Positions 50,177-59,891 of a stretch of DNA of 64,000 nt are shown one piece after another. The translations under genes were made by a program, and so were the position numbers. Numbering within the stretch: position 1 is the stretch's first letter; each line of letters starts with the position of its first letter. The notes under the pieces are model-generated. The model was not told the origin of the DNA. It did not search any database and was given only the letters and a program-made list of their open reading frames with translations. The DNA is from Rhodanobacteraceae bacterium. Its GTDB lineage: Bacteria; Pseudomonadota; Gammaproteobacteria; Xanthomonadales; Ahniellaceae. Location: NCBI GenBank assembly GCA_016708465.1, contig JADJFT010000002.1, positions 62,001 to 126,000 of the forward strand. The letters are read 5' to 3'.

Positions 50177-50349
50177 ATGATCCTGGTCCTTTGCTGCACG
50201 GATACACGCACTTTGTTCGAAACCGGTTGGAAGCATTGAAGGGTGAGCGTTCTGGTCAGTTCAGTATCCGGATCAACGATCAATACCGCATTCGCTCCAT
50301 CTGGAATGGCGACGATGCCGAACAGGTGGAGATCGTCGACTACCACTGA
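50177..50349 (+). pseudogene. higB toxin remnant with an internal deletion
   Basis: From ATG 50177 the first frame reads MILVLCCTDTRTLFETG, like a HigB/RelE N-terminus. It stops soon after. A second frame reads NRLEALKGERSGQFSIRINDQYRIRSIWN and ends EIVDYH at TGA 50349, the conserved HigB C-terminus. The middle of the protein (about 40 residues) is missing. The junction is at AACCGG, which fits both the FETG end and the NRLEALKG start, as expected from deletion between short direct repeats. The antitoxin gene follows after 12 bp. Confidence 0.75.
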
Positions 50350-50361
50350 AGGAGTTTCTTC

Positions 50362-50667
50362 ATGATCAAGAGCGGCATGCGACCGGTGCATCCTGGCGAA
50401 ATTCTTCGCGAAGACTATTTGTTGGCCCTCGGCATGAGCGCGAATGCGCTGGTGAAAGCCTTGAATGTGCCCGCGCCGCGCGTCAATGACATCGTGCGCG
50501 AACGGCGCGGCGTCAGTGCCGATACCGCATTGCGCCTGGCACGGTATTTCGGTGGCGATGCGCAGAGCTGGTTGAACCGGCAGGCCGCCTATGACTTGCG
50601 CATCGCCGAAATGACTGCAGGGAAGCGGATCGTTCGCGAAGTCGCCGTCATGGAACGTGCCGCCTGA
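50362..50667 (+). CDS. higA: HigA-like antitoxin (XRE family)
   Basis: 101 residues from ATG 50362, with AAGGAG upstream. MRPVHPGEILREDYLLALGMSANALVKALNVPAPRVNDIVRERRGVSADTALRLARYFGG is the HigA helix-turn-helix. The C-terminal half (SWLNRQAAYDLRIAE) is the usual HigA tail. It appears intact, while the toxin gene ahead of it is deleted internally, so it is an orphan antitoxin here. Confidence 0.9.
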   Translation: MIKSGMRPVHPGEILREDYLLALGMSANALVKALNVPAPRVNDIVRERRGVSADTALRLARYFGGDAQSWLNRQAAYDLRIAEMTAGKRIVREVAVMERAA

Positions 50668-50708
50668 GCACGGCCCATTTGCCCCCCCCCGATTCGCCGA
50701 GAACCTGC

Positions 50709-51892
50709 ATGAATTCTGGAACCCAACGCAAGATCCCCGCGACCTATTATCGGGGCGGCACCAGCAAAGGCGTGTTCTTCAAGCTCGACGACCTGCCGCC
50801 GGAAGCGCAGGTTCCGGGCGTGGCGCGTGATGCCTTGCTGATGCGCGTGATCGGCTCACCCGATCCGTATGCCAAGCACACCGACGGCATGGGTGGTGCG
50901 ACTTCGAGCACCAGCAAGTGCGTGATCGTCGCGACGGCCTCGGTGCCGGATCATGATGTCGACTACCTGTATGGTCAGGTTGCGATCGAACAGGCTTTCG
51001 TCGACTGGTCGGGCAACTGCGGCAACCTGAGTTCGGCGGTCGGTCCGTTTGCAATCGCGAATGGCTTGGTCGATGCGTCGCGCCTGCCGCGTGATGGCAA
51101 GGCGACGGTGCGGATCTGGCAGGCGAATATTGGCAAGACGATCATCGCCCATGTGCCGATGTGCGATGGCCAAGTGCAGGAGCTTGGCGACTTCGAACTC
51201 GACGGCGTGACCTTTCCCGCGGCCGAGATCGAACTCGAGTTCCTTGATCCGGCCGAGGACGCGGGTGATGGCGGTTCGATGTTCCCGACCGGTCACGTGG
51301 TCGATCTGCTCGACGTGCCGGGTATCGGTAGTTTCGAAGCAACGATGATTCATTCTGGTATCCCGACCGTGTTTCTTAAGGCGGACGCACTCGGGTTGAA
51401 GGGCACCGAACTGCAAACCGATATCAATGGTGCTGCTGCGCTGCTCGCAAAGTTCGAGACGATTCGCGCCCATGCGGCGCTGCGCATGGGCTTGATCAAG
51501 AATTTGGCTGAAGCGGCAACGCGCCAGCACACTCGAAGATCGCATTCGTTGCGGCTGCCGCGAGTTACACCGCAGCCAGTGGCAAACGCATCGAGGCGAA
51601 CGAGATCGACGTGCTGGTGCGTGCGCTGTCGATGGGCAAGCTGCATCACGCAATGATGGCGACCTGTGCGGTAGCGATCGCAACCGCCGCATCGGTGCCA
51701 GGCACGCTGGTGAACCTCGCCGCTGGCGGTGGCGCGCGTGACGCGGTGTGCTTCGGTCATCCCAGTGGCACCCTGCGTGTCGGTGCCCAGGCCGAACAAC
51801 GCGATGGCCAGTGGACGGTGACCAAAGCGGTCATGAGCCGCAGCGCCCGTGTGCTGATGGAAGGCTGGGTGCGAGTGCCGAAGACCGAGTGA
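50709..51892 (+). pseudogene. prpF: 2-methylaconitate cis-trans isomerase, one frameshift
   Basis: From ATG 50709: RKIPATYYRGGTSKGVFFKLDDLPP, DGMGGATSSTSKCVIV, and the active-site Cys in DWSGNCGNLSSAVGPFAI. At about 51532 one C is missing (CACACT-CGAAG); adding it continues KIAFVAAAASYTAASGKRI and ends VRVPKTE at 51892, about 394 residues. PrpF is needed with AcnD to turn 2-methylcitrate into 2-methylisocitrate. Normally it directly follows acnD; here 1.7 kb of toxin-antitoxin DNA lies between. Confidence 0.88.
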
Positions 51893-51984
51893 ACAGGAGT
51901 GGTCACGCAGTTACAATCCATGCTCGCTTGCATCGCCTTTTCGATCGCTGACTGAGCGCGATCCTTTCCGGAGTTCTCCCCCGC

Positions 51985-54333
51985 ATGCTGAAGATCGCTC
52001 AACGCATCGCCGCCGACATCGGCGCGACGCCCGCGCAAGTGAATGCCGCCGTTACCTTGATCGACGGAGGTGCGACCGTGCCGTTTATCGCGCGCTACCG
52101 CAAAGAAGTGACCGGCGGGCTCGACGACACGCAATTACGCACGCTTGAGGAACGCTTGGTCTACCTACGCGAACTCGAAGACCGCCGCGAGACCATCCTT
52201 GCCAGCATCGAGGAACAGGGCAAGATGACCGACGCTTTGCGCGGCGATCTCTTGGCCGCCGATTCGAAGGCGCGCCTCGAAGACCTCTATCTCCCGTACA
52301 AGCCGAAACGCCGCACCAAGGCGCAGATCGCACGCGAAGCGGGTCTCGAACCGCTCGCCGACAGATTAGCCGGCGATCCGACGCGCGATCCGAACACCGA
52401 AGCGGCCAACTATGTCGATAGCGAAAAAGGCGTCGTCGATGTGAAGGCGGCGCTTGATGGTGCCCGCGCCATCCTGATGGAACGCTGGAGCGAAATCCCG
52501 GCGCTGGTCGGCGCATTGCGCGACTGGCTCTGGGAGGGCGCTCTAATTCGCGCCAAGGTGATCGACGGCAAGCAGACCGATGGCGCGAAGTACCGCGACT
52601 ACTTTGATCATGCGGAGCCGATCAAGGCGATTCCGTCGCATCGGTTGCTCGCCTTGATGCGCGCGCGCAATGAAGGTTTTCTTGATTTGGAGCTGATGCC
52701 ACGCGCTGGCCAGCAGAACTTGGTGCGCGCCAGCAACGAGGAAGGTGCACTCGACGAAATGGCCAAGCTCGGTCACCAAATTGCCGAAGGCCTGATCGCC
52801 AAACAGGTCGGTGTTAGTGCCAGCGGTCGTGCCGCCGATACTTGGTTGCTCGAATCAGTGCGTCTGACTTGGCGCGTGAAACTGTCGTTGTCACTCACCC
52901 TCGATTTATTCGGGCGCACTCGCGAAGCGGCAGAGGACGAGGCGATCCGCATCTTCGGCGACAACCTCAAGGACCTGATGCTGCAGGCGCCGGCCGGGCC
53001 GAAGGTAGTGCTCGGGTTAGACCCGGGACTGCGCACTGGCGTCAAGATCGCCGTCGTTGATGCCACTGGAAAAGTACTGACCACCGGCGCGGTGTTCCCA
53101 CATCAGCCGATGAATCGCTGGGACGAGTCGATTGCACAACTCGCCGCTGGCTGTCGCCAGCTCGGCGTGCAACTGGTCTCGATCGGCAACGGCACCGGTT
53201 CGCGTGATACCGAGCGCCTGGTCGGCGAACTGGCGAAGAAGCATCCAGAACTCAAGATCGCCAAGGTCGTTGTCAGCGAAGCTGGCGCGTCGGTGTATTC
53301 GGCGTCGGAATTGGCGGCGAAAGAATTTCCCGATATGGATGTGTCCTATCGCGGCGCAGTATCGATCGCACGCCGACTGCAAGACCCACTCGCCGAGCTC
53401 GTCAAGATCGATCCCAAGGCCATCGGTGTTGGTCAATATCAGCACGACGTCAATCAGGTGAAGCTGGCACGCGCCCTGGAAGCGCGCGTCGAAGATTGCG
53501 TGAACGTTGTCGGCGTCGATCTCAATACCGCCTCGCAACCGCTGCTGACGCGGGTGGCCGGATTGACCGCGAGCGTCGCTGAGAACATCGTGAAATTCCG
53601 CGACCAGCATGGCGCGTTCAAGTCACGCCGTGATCTGCTGAAAGTGCCGCGCCTTGGCGACAAGGCATTTGAACAATGCGCCGGCTTTTTGCGTATCGCG
53701 AACGGCTTGCACCCGCTGGATGCGTCCGGCGTGCACCCCGAAGCCTATCCGGTGGTCGAGCGCATCCTTGCCAAGACCGGCAAGGACATTGGTGTCTTGA
53801 TCGGCGATAGTAAAACGCTGCGCGGACTCAACCCGGCCGACTTCATCGATGAGAAATTCGGTGTACCGACCGTACACGACATTCTCAAGGAGCTAGAGAA
53901 GCCAGGCCGCGATCCGCGCCCTGAATTCGTCACGCCAGCATTCGCGGAAGGGGTTGAAGACCTCAAGGATCTCAAGCCCGGCATGGTGCTCGAAGGGCGC
54001 ATTTCGAACGTTGCCGCGTTCGGCGCCTTTGTCGATATCGGTGTGCATCAAGATGGTCTGGTGCATGTGTCGGCGTTGTCGAACAAGTTTGTGAAAGATC
54101 CGCGCGAGGTGGTGAAGGCTGGCGACATCGTCAAGGTCAAGGTGCTCGAAGTCGACTTACAGCGAAAACGGGTCGCACTCACCATGCGGATGGATGATCC
54201 GGTCGGCGAAACCAAATCGGCGACGGATGCGCGTCGCGACACGCGCGCTGCGACCGCGAAGCCGCCGGCGCAGAAACCGGCCCCATCGAGTAACGCCTTC
54301 GCTGATGCATTTGCGCGCGCCAAGCGAACGTGA
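51985..54333 (+). CDS. tex: Tex family RNA-binding transcription accessory protein
   Basis: 782 residues from ATG 51985. The N-terminal Tex domain begins [48 protein letters not shown]. The YqgF domain has [19 protein letters not shown], the helix-hairpin-helix region has [19 protein letters not shown], and the C-terminal S1 domain has [31 protein letters not shown]. It is intact. The Lys/Ala-rich tail after residue 740 is variable in the family. Confidence 0.96.
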   Translation: MLKIAQRIAADIGATPAQVNAAVTLIDGGATVPFIARYRKEVTGGLDDTQLRTLEERLVYLRELEDRRETILASIEEQGKMTDALRGDLLAADSKARLEDLYLPYKPKRRTKAQIAREAGLEPLADRLAGDPTRDPNTEAANYVDSEKGVVDVKAALDGARAILMERWSEIPALVGALRDWLWEGALIRAKVIDGKQTDGAKYRDYFDHAEPIKAIPSHRLLALMRARNEGFLDLELMPRAGQQNLVRASNEEGALDEMAKLGHQIAEGLIAKQVGVSASGRAADTWLLESVRLTWRVKLSLSLTLDLFGRTREAAEDEAIRIFGDNLKDLMLQAPAGPKVVLGLDPGLRTGVKIAVVDATGKVLTTGAVFPHQPMNRWDESIAQLAAGCRQLGVQLVSIGNGTGSRDTERLVGELAKKHPELKIAKVVVSEAGASVYSASELAAKEFPDMDVSYRGAVSIARRLQDPLAELVKIDPKAIGVGQYQHDVNQVKLARALEARVEDCVNVVGVDLNTASQPLLTRVAGLTASVAENIVKFRDQHGAFKSRRDLLKVPRLGDKAFEQCAGFLRIANGLHPLDASGVHPEAYPVVERILAKTGKDIGVLIGDSKTLRGLNPADFIDEKFGVPTVHDILKELEKPGRDPRPEFVTPAFAEGVEDLKDLKPGMVLEGRISNVAAFGAFVDIGVHQDGLVHVSALSNKFVKDPREVVKAGDIVKVKVLEVDLQRKRVALTMRMDDPVGETKSATDARRDTRAATAKPPAQKPAPSSNAFADAFARAKRT

Positions 54334-54378
54334 CAGAAGCCCAGGCGGCGTGGCCGAAGAAAGGCTAGGCTAGGCACC

Positions 54379-54939
54379 ATGATGCGCGCGAGAAAGTTGC
54401 TCTGGATGGCCCTGCTGGCGATGCCGATGGCGGCCGCCGCTTATCATGGCGGCGCGCCGATATGCCATGCCGACGATATTCTCAATTCGCCAATGGGCGA
54501 TCCGATTGAGAACATGGGCTATCTGCTCGTGGCAACGCCGGCGCAGTACACACCGGGCGTTGCGATGACCTTGACGCTTACAAATGTCGGATCGTTGTCG
54601 GATGTGCGCGGCGTGTTGCTCTACGTCGAAGATCCGGATGCGCTCGACGCTGAACTCAGGCCAATCAAGCGCGGTAATTTCACCGTGCCTTACCCGGCCG
54701 GAATCAAGGCGGTATTCGATGGTTACCTCGGGTGTGACTTCGCCGGACAGACGCCGGTGCTGACGCATGCTGATGCCAGCCAAAAAGCGCTACCGTTGCA
54801 GTTCAACTGGCAGCCGCCGGCGATCGATACCGGGCCACTGCGTGTGCGTGCCATCGCGCTGATGACATTCAATTCCTATCAACTGCTGTCGCTCGAATTG
54901 CCGAGCATCAATCACCTATTCACCGATAGTTTCGAGTAA
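54379..54939 (+). CDS. Secreted protein with reeler-like domain
   Basis: 186 residues with a signal peptide (KLLWMALLAMPMAAAAYHGG). The mature part has the reeler pattern: MGYLLVATPAQYTPGVAMTLTL, RGVLLYVED, a Cys in DGYLGCDF, LTHADASQK and LQFNWQPPAIDTGPLRVRAIAL. Two or three Cys may form a disulfide. The last residues, LFTDSFE, match a C-terminal motif shared with two other secreted proteins in the window. Its function is unknown. It precedes moxR by 3 bp. Confidence 0.65.
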   Translation: MMRARKLLWMALLAMPMAAAAYHGGAPICHADDILNSPMGDPIENMGYLLVATPAQYTPGVAMTLTLTNVGSLSDVRGVLLYVEDPDALDAELRPIKRGNFTVPYPAGIKAVFDGYLGCDFAGQTPVLTHADASQKALPLQFNWQPPAIDTGPLRVRAIALMTFNSYQLLSLELPSINHLFTDSFE

Positions 54940-54942
54940 CCC

Positions 54943-55797
54943 ATGCCCGCTCCACGCCAGCGCTTCGACGGTACTGATCGCTATATCGCCACGGACGACC
55001 TGATGCTCGCAGTCAATGCCGCGATCACGCTGCAGCGGCCGTTGTTGATCAAGGGCGAACCCGGTACCGGCAAGACCCTGCTCGCGGAAGAAGTCGCGCG
55101 TGCGCTGGCCATGCCGCTGATCGAATGGCACGTCAAGTCGAGCACCAAGGCGCAACATGGCCTGTACGAATACGACGCCGTCTCGCGCTTGCGTGATTCG
55201 CAGCTTGGCGATGCGCGCGTCGGCGATATCCGCAATTACATCGTGCCCGGCAAGTTGTGGGAAGCGTTCGCATCCGAACAGCGCGTCGTGCTGCTGATTG
55301 ACGAGATCGACAAGGCCGATATCGAATTTCCCAACGATCTGTTGCGCGAACTCGACCGCATGGAATTCTATGTTCATGAAACGCGAGAGACGATCCGTGC
55401 GACGCATCGTCCGATCGTGATCATCACCAGCAACAATGAAAAAGAATTACCGGATGCCTTCTTGCGCCGTTGCTTCGTCCACTACATCCGCTTTCCGGAT
55501 GCCGAGACGCTGACGCGCATCGTCGATTCGCACTACCCGGGCATCAAGCGCGAACTGCTGAATGAGGCACTGCAGGCGTTCTTCCATGTGCGCGAAGCGC
55601 CTGCGCTGAAGAAGAAGCCGAGCACCTCGGAGTTGCTGGACTGGATCAAGTTGCTGGTTGCCGAGGACATTCCGATCGAAGTGCTGCGCGAGAAGAATGC
55701 GCGCAAGATTCTGCCGCCCTTGTACGGCGCACTGATCAAGAATGAAGCCGACGTACAGCTGTTTGAGAAGTTGGCGTTCATGACACGTCGCAGCTGA
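54943..55797 (+). CDS. MoxR-family AAA+ ATPase
   Basis: 284 residues from ATG 54943. Walker A is GEPGTGKTLLAEE and Walker B is VVLLIDEIDKAD, followed by sensor I VIITSNNEKELPDAFLRRC. MoxR ATPases act as chaperones for VWA-domain partners. The usual partner, a CoxE-like VWA protein, is at 59892, but a phosphatase and a kinase gene lie between them. Confidence 0.92.
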   Translation: MPAPRQRFDGTDRYIATDDLMLAVNAAITLQRPLLIKGEPGTGKTLLAEEVARALAMPLIEWHVKSSTKAQHGLYEYDAVSRLRDSQLGDARVGDIRNYIVPGKLWEAFASEQRVVLLIDEIDKADIEFPNDLLRELDRMEFYVHETRETIRATHRPIVIITSNNEKELPDAFLRRCFVHYIRFPDAETLTRIVDSHYPGIKRELLNEALQAFFHVREAPALKKKPSTSELLDWIKLLVAEDIPIEVLREKNARKILPPLYGALIKNEADVQLFEKLAFMTRRS

Positions 55798-55809
55798 GAA
55801 TCCGATCTC

Positions 55810-57351
55810 GTGGCTACGCTGCTTGGTCCGCTGCCGATATCGCTTGCGCTTGAGTCTGGCCCGTCGCGCGCCGACATCGGGCCGCTGCCACTCGGCGAAC
55901 ATCGCATCGGCCGCGCGCCGGAGAACGAGATCCAATTGACCGATATCGCGGTGTCGCGCCAACACGCGCTGCTGTCGGTGGTCGATGGGCGTTGGTGCTT
56001 GACCGATGTCGGCAGCACCCAAGGCACGCACTTGAACGCGCAACGACTAGCGGCCCAGACGGCAATGCCGCTGCATCCCGACGATCGCGTGCGCATCGGG
56101 CCATGGACCTTCATTGTTCGCGCCGGCCGCGCGGCCCACGAGCCCATTCCATCCGCGCTGCATCGTCCGTCAACCATCGGTTCGGTGCCGCAATTGCGGC
56201 TGCGTGCGTTGTTCACGCTGGTGCATACCGCCCAACATGCAGGAGATGAGGGCACCCTGCTATCGACATTGTGCCGCGACCTTGGCAACAGCCTCGCGTA
56301 TGACCGCGTCGCGTTGCTGCGCGGTGACATTGAGCAGATCACTGTTGCGGCGTTGCATGCACGTGACGGGGTGACCAATCGCACATTCAGCACAACCCTG
56401 ATGCACGCCGCCGAACCCGAAGCGCCGGCGGTCCTCGAATCCATCGCTCCCGCCGACATGGGCGCGAGCCTGATCGCGCAGCCGGTCGCGCATGCGGTGT
56501 GTATCCGCTTGAATGGCGTCGCCGAACCAACCTGGCTGTATCTCGATCGTGCGGAGCCGTTTCGTGACCAGGACGGCAGCGTGCTTGCCTATATCGAAGC
56601 AGCAGCGCGGATCGCCGCACTGGCGATCTCACACCGTGAAGGATTGCATGCGGCCGCCGAGCGCGAACGACTCGCGGCCGAGCAATCACAGGCGCGGCGC
56701 GTACAGACGCAGTTGTGCGCATCGCGCAACGGTCGCGCCGGCACGCTCGACTACGCCTTCAGCACCGAACCCGGTGCCGGCATGTGCGGCGACTTCATCG
56801 ATGTGCTCGTGGCCAGGGATGGTGCCGTTTGGTGCTTCGTCGGCGATGTCGTCGGACATGGCAGCGCCGCCGCTTTGCTGATGGCGACGGCGCTGGCGAT
56901 CCTGCGTAGCGAGTGCCGGCGGTCGGATTCGCCCGCCTCGGTCGCCGATCACCTCGCCGCAGAACTGGCATCGGTACTGGCACCCGGCCAATTCATTACG
57001 TTGTGGCTAGCGCGAATCGATCATCGTGCCGACCGCATCGACATTGTCGACGCCGGCCATGGTCAGGCTTGGCTGCACGGACGCGGTGGTCTGGTACACC
57101 GTCTGCAACTCATCGGGCATCCGCCAATCGGTGTGTTGCCCGATGCGCGATTTCAATCGGAGTCGCAGTCGTTTGCACCGGGTTCGGTGGTGGTGATCGC
57201 GACCGACGGCTTCACTGAAGGCCTAGTCGATCAGGATGTGACCGGCACCATTCCGACCGATCACGTCGCGACCCGCATGCTGGCGCGCCTGTGCGCGCAA
57301 CATCGCGCTGGTGATGACGACGCCAGCGTGCTGGTGCTTGCGCGAGGCTAG
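55810..57351 (+). CDS. FHA-GAF-PP2C (SpoIIE type) serine/threonine phosphatase
   Basis: 513 residues from GTG 55810. Residues 15-105 are an FHA domain (HRIGRAPENEIQLTDIAVSRQHALL, STQGTHLN). Residues 120-275 form a GAF-like domain. From about 300 a PPM/SpoIIE phosphatase follows with GAGMCGDFIDVLV, VGDVVGHGSAAALLMATAL and VVVIATDGFTEGLVD, keeping the metal-binding Asp residues. The tail meets the tail of the Ser/Thr kinase gene (4-bp overlap), so kinase and phosphatase are paired. The FHA domain suggests control by phosphothreonine. Confidence 0.9.
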   Translation: MATLLGPLPISLALESGPSRADIGPLPLGEHRIGRAPENEIQLTDIAVSRQHALLSVVDGRWCLTDVGSTQGTHLNAQRLAAQTAMPLHPDDRVRIGPWTFIVRAGRAAHEPIPSALHRPSTIGSVPQLRLRALFTLVHTAQHAGDEGTLLSTLCRDLGNSLAYDRVALLRGDIEQITVAALHARDGVTNRTFSTTLMHAAEPEAPAVLESIAPADMGASLIAQPVAHAVCIRLNGVAEPTWLYLDRAEPFRDQDGSVLAYIEAAARIAALAISHREGLHAAAERERLAAEQSQARRVQTQLCASRNGRAGTLDYAFSTEPGAGMCGDFIDVLVARDGAVWCFVGDVVGHGSAAALLMATALAILRSECRRSDSPASVADHLAAELASVLAPGQFITLWLARIDHRADRIDIVDAGHGQAWLHGRGGLVHRLQLIGHPPIGVLPDARFQSESQSFAPGSVVVIATDGFTEGLVDQDVTGTIPTDHVATRMLARLCAQHRAGDDDASVLVLARG

Positions 57352-59825
57352 GCTTTCGCTTTCGCAGCCTCGGCAGTGGCGATTCGGGCAAGCGATTTCT
57401 TCACGCGATCATGGTCCGGTCCAAACGCTGCAACCAGTCCCTCATGACTCTCACGCAACTCTTTCAACGCCTCGTCGTAGCGCTGCAACTTGGTCAGGCA
57501 TTCACCATAGTTGTTGCGATAGATCAGGATGTAGGGATGCTGCGGTCCAAGGCGCGGTGACGCGCGCGCGATGACGTCTTCGAAGTTGCTGGCTGCTTCT
57601 GGCAGCTTGTCGCGCTTCATCAACAGCATCGCAAAATTCTGTTGGGTTGAATAAGACTCGGGGTAGTCGACGCCGAAGGCACGTTCCTGCGCCAGCGTTT
57701 CGCGATACAGCGCTTCGGCGTCATCCATCCGACCCAGGTCTTCGTAAACCCAGGCCAGTGCGCCGGCGGCGATGCTTACATTGGGATGCCCAGGCCCGCG
57801 CGCTGCTCTTTGCTGTGCCACCAATTCGGTCAGGATCGGCAAAGCTTCGGTCTGTCGACCACGCATCACCATGAGGTTCGCAAGATTTTGTCGCGTGGTC
57901 AGGGTCTCGGGGTGGGTCGCACCCAAGATCGCTACACGCCCCTCATAAGCGCGCTGGAACATCTGTTCCGCGCCTTCGAGATCGCCTTTCAACTGACGGA
58001 TCGACGCGACATTCTGCAATGCGGCCAGTGTCGACGGATAGCGTTCCCCATGCGCGGCCGTGTGAGTTGCCAAGGCCTCATTGAAAATACGCTCGGCGGC
58101 ATCGTAGTCGCCGGAATTGCGCTTCACCAAACCATAATCGGCCAATACTTCACCGCGTAGGTCGTCTTCGGTATCCAGCACTGCCGCCGGCGCAGCAAGC
58201 ACTTCCTCATAAAGCGCGAATGCTTCTTCGTGGCGGCTCTGCTGCGCCACTGCTGCGGCGAGCTCATTCAACGCCTTGAAGTACAGCAAGTGTGATTTGC
58301 CGAACTGCTTCTCCGCCAAGGCCAACGCTTCACGCGCTTTGATTTCATAGGTCTTGAAGTCACCCTTGCGGCCAGCAAGATCGGCATCAAGCATGCGCAG
58401 TTCGATCATCAGTTCGGGCTCGATCGAGCGTTTTTTGGCGAAGCGTTGAAACCCGGCATCGAGCATGGCCTTGGCCTCGTCATAGTGCCCGATCACTTGA
58501 TAGACCTGCGCCAATGAATGCGTGATGCGGGCATCGACGTCGGCATCATCCGGCGGATTACTGATGAGTTGCCGCGCCGCCTGGTCGACGATCTCGCGAA
58601 CACTGACTTCGCGCCCCAGCGCTTCCTGCGGCAGCGCTGCGGCAAACATCGAATCCATGAAATTGTTGACCGATTCGGCAATCAACGCACTGCGTTCTGC
58701 AGCAGACCGTGCCTCGTGTTCTTTCTGTGCCGAGACCAGCGAGAACGCGGTGGCGGCGATCAGGGCAACGACGGCGATGGACGCAGCCGTGACCAAGGCA
58801 CGGTGGCGCCGCGCAAACTTTCCGGCAATGTAGAGCGCGCTCGGTGCACGCGCTTCGATCGGACGATCATCAAGGAAGCGCTCGAGATCGGAAGCGAAGT
58901 CGGCAACGCTGGCATAGCGCTGCGCAGGTGAATCCGCCAGCGCCTTCATCACGATCGTGTCGAGGTCACCACCGAACTTCGGTTCGATCTTCGCCAGCGA
59001 CACCATCGGGTTGCGCTCGGCGCTCTTGATCGCCGAAAACAGCGAACTGGCGTCGAGATTGCGCGGCCGCTTGCCGCTCAGCAGTTCGTACAGAATGACG
59101 CCGAGCGCAAAGACGTCGGTGCGCACGTCGATCTTGCGCGACTCGCCACGCAATTGTTCCGGACTCATGTATGGGATCGTGCCGACCACCTGCCCGGCTT
59201 CGGTCAGGCGCGTCGCCGCATCGCTGCTTTCGTTGACGACGCGAGCGATGCCGAAGTCCATGATTTTCGGCCTTCCATCGCCGTCGACGAGAATGTTCGC
59301 CGGCTTCAGATCGCGATGAATCACACCACGCTGGTGCGCATGCTGCACGCCTTGGCAAACCTCAAGCATCTGGCGCACACGCGCAGTCGCGTCGAGCTGG
59401 CGCGCATCGGCATCGGCGAGCAGGTTGCGACCACGGATCAGTTCCATCGCCAGGAACGGGATCGCCGTTCCATGGCGCGCATCGACCCCTGTCGCGAATA
59501 CGTGCGCGATATTCGGATGATCGAGCAGGGCGAGCGCCTCACCTTCGAGTTGGAAGCGGCGCAAGGCGTCTGGGTCATCCTGCGCACCACGCAATACCTT
59601 GAGCGCGACTTCACGCTGCGGCTGCTGTTGTTCGGCAAGGTAGACGGCGCCCATGCCACCGCGCCCGAGCAGGCCGCGGATGCGGAATTCCCCGAGTTGC
59701 TCTGGCAGTGCCGTATCGGCGGCGGGTGCCTTGGCCGCGGTCTCGGCGAGCAAGGGATCGATGCTGCCGGTGCCGGTGGGCGTGCGTGATTGCGCCTGAT
59801 CGTGCTGGCTCATGCCGGTATCCAT
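57348..59825 (-). CDS. Serine/threonine protein kinase with C-terminal TPR repeats
   Basis: 825 residues from ATG 59825 (ATG 59813 is possible). The Hanks kinase domain has LGRGGMGAVYLAEQ, the Lys in EVALKVL, HRDLKPANIL, IMDFGIARV and GTIPYMSPEQLRG. One transmembrane helix follows (ALVTAASIAVVALIAATAFSL). The rest is tetratricopeptide repeats of 42 residues (ALATHTAAHGERYPSTLAALQNVASI). The layout with an extracytoplasmic TPR sensor is common in Lysobacterales. It is divergent from the VWA gene. Confidence 0.92.
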   Translation of the reverse strand: MDTGMSQHDQAQSRTPTGTGSIDPLLAETAAKAPAADTALPEQLGEFRIRGLLGRGGMGAVYLAEQQQPQREVALKVLRGAQDDPDALRRFQLEGEALALLDHPNIAHVFATGVDARHGTAIPFLAMELIRGRNLLADADARQLDATARVRQMLEVCQGVQHAHQRGVIHRDLKPANILVDGDGRPKIMDFGIARVVNESSDAATRLTEAGQVVGTIPYMSPEQLRGESRKIDVRTDVFALGVILYELLSGKRPRNLDASSLFSAIKSAERNPMVSLAKIEPKFGGDLDTIVMKALADSPAQRYASVADFASDLERFLDDRPIEARAPSALYIAGKFARRHRALVTAASIAVVALIAATAFSLVSAQKEHEARSAAERSALIAESVNNFMDSMFAAALPQEALGREVSVREIVDQAARQLISNPPDDADVDARITHSLAQVYQVIGHYDEAKAMLDAGFQRFAKKRSIEPELMIELRMLDADLAGRKGDFKTYEIKAREALALAEKQFGKSHLLYFKALNELAAAVAQQSRHEEAFALYEEVLAAPAAVLDTEDDLRGEVLADYGLVKRNSGDYDAAERIFNEALATHTAAHGERYPSTLAALQNVASIRQLKGDLEGAEQMFQRAYEGRVAILGATHPETLTTRQNLANLMVMRGRQTEALPILTELVAQQRAARGPGHPNVSIAAGALAWVYEDLGRMDDAEALYRETLAQERAFGVDYPESYSTQQNFAMLLMKRDKLPEAASNFEDVIARASPRLGPQHPYILIYRNNYGECLTKLQRYDEALKELRESHEGLVAAFGPDHDRVKKSLARIATAEAAKAKA

Positions 59826-59891
59826 GCGAACGAACTGCCAATCTGCCACAAGTCGCGCTCGCGGTCATCGCTCCTTTGGCACAATACCGAC

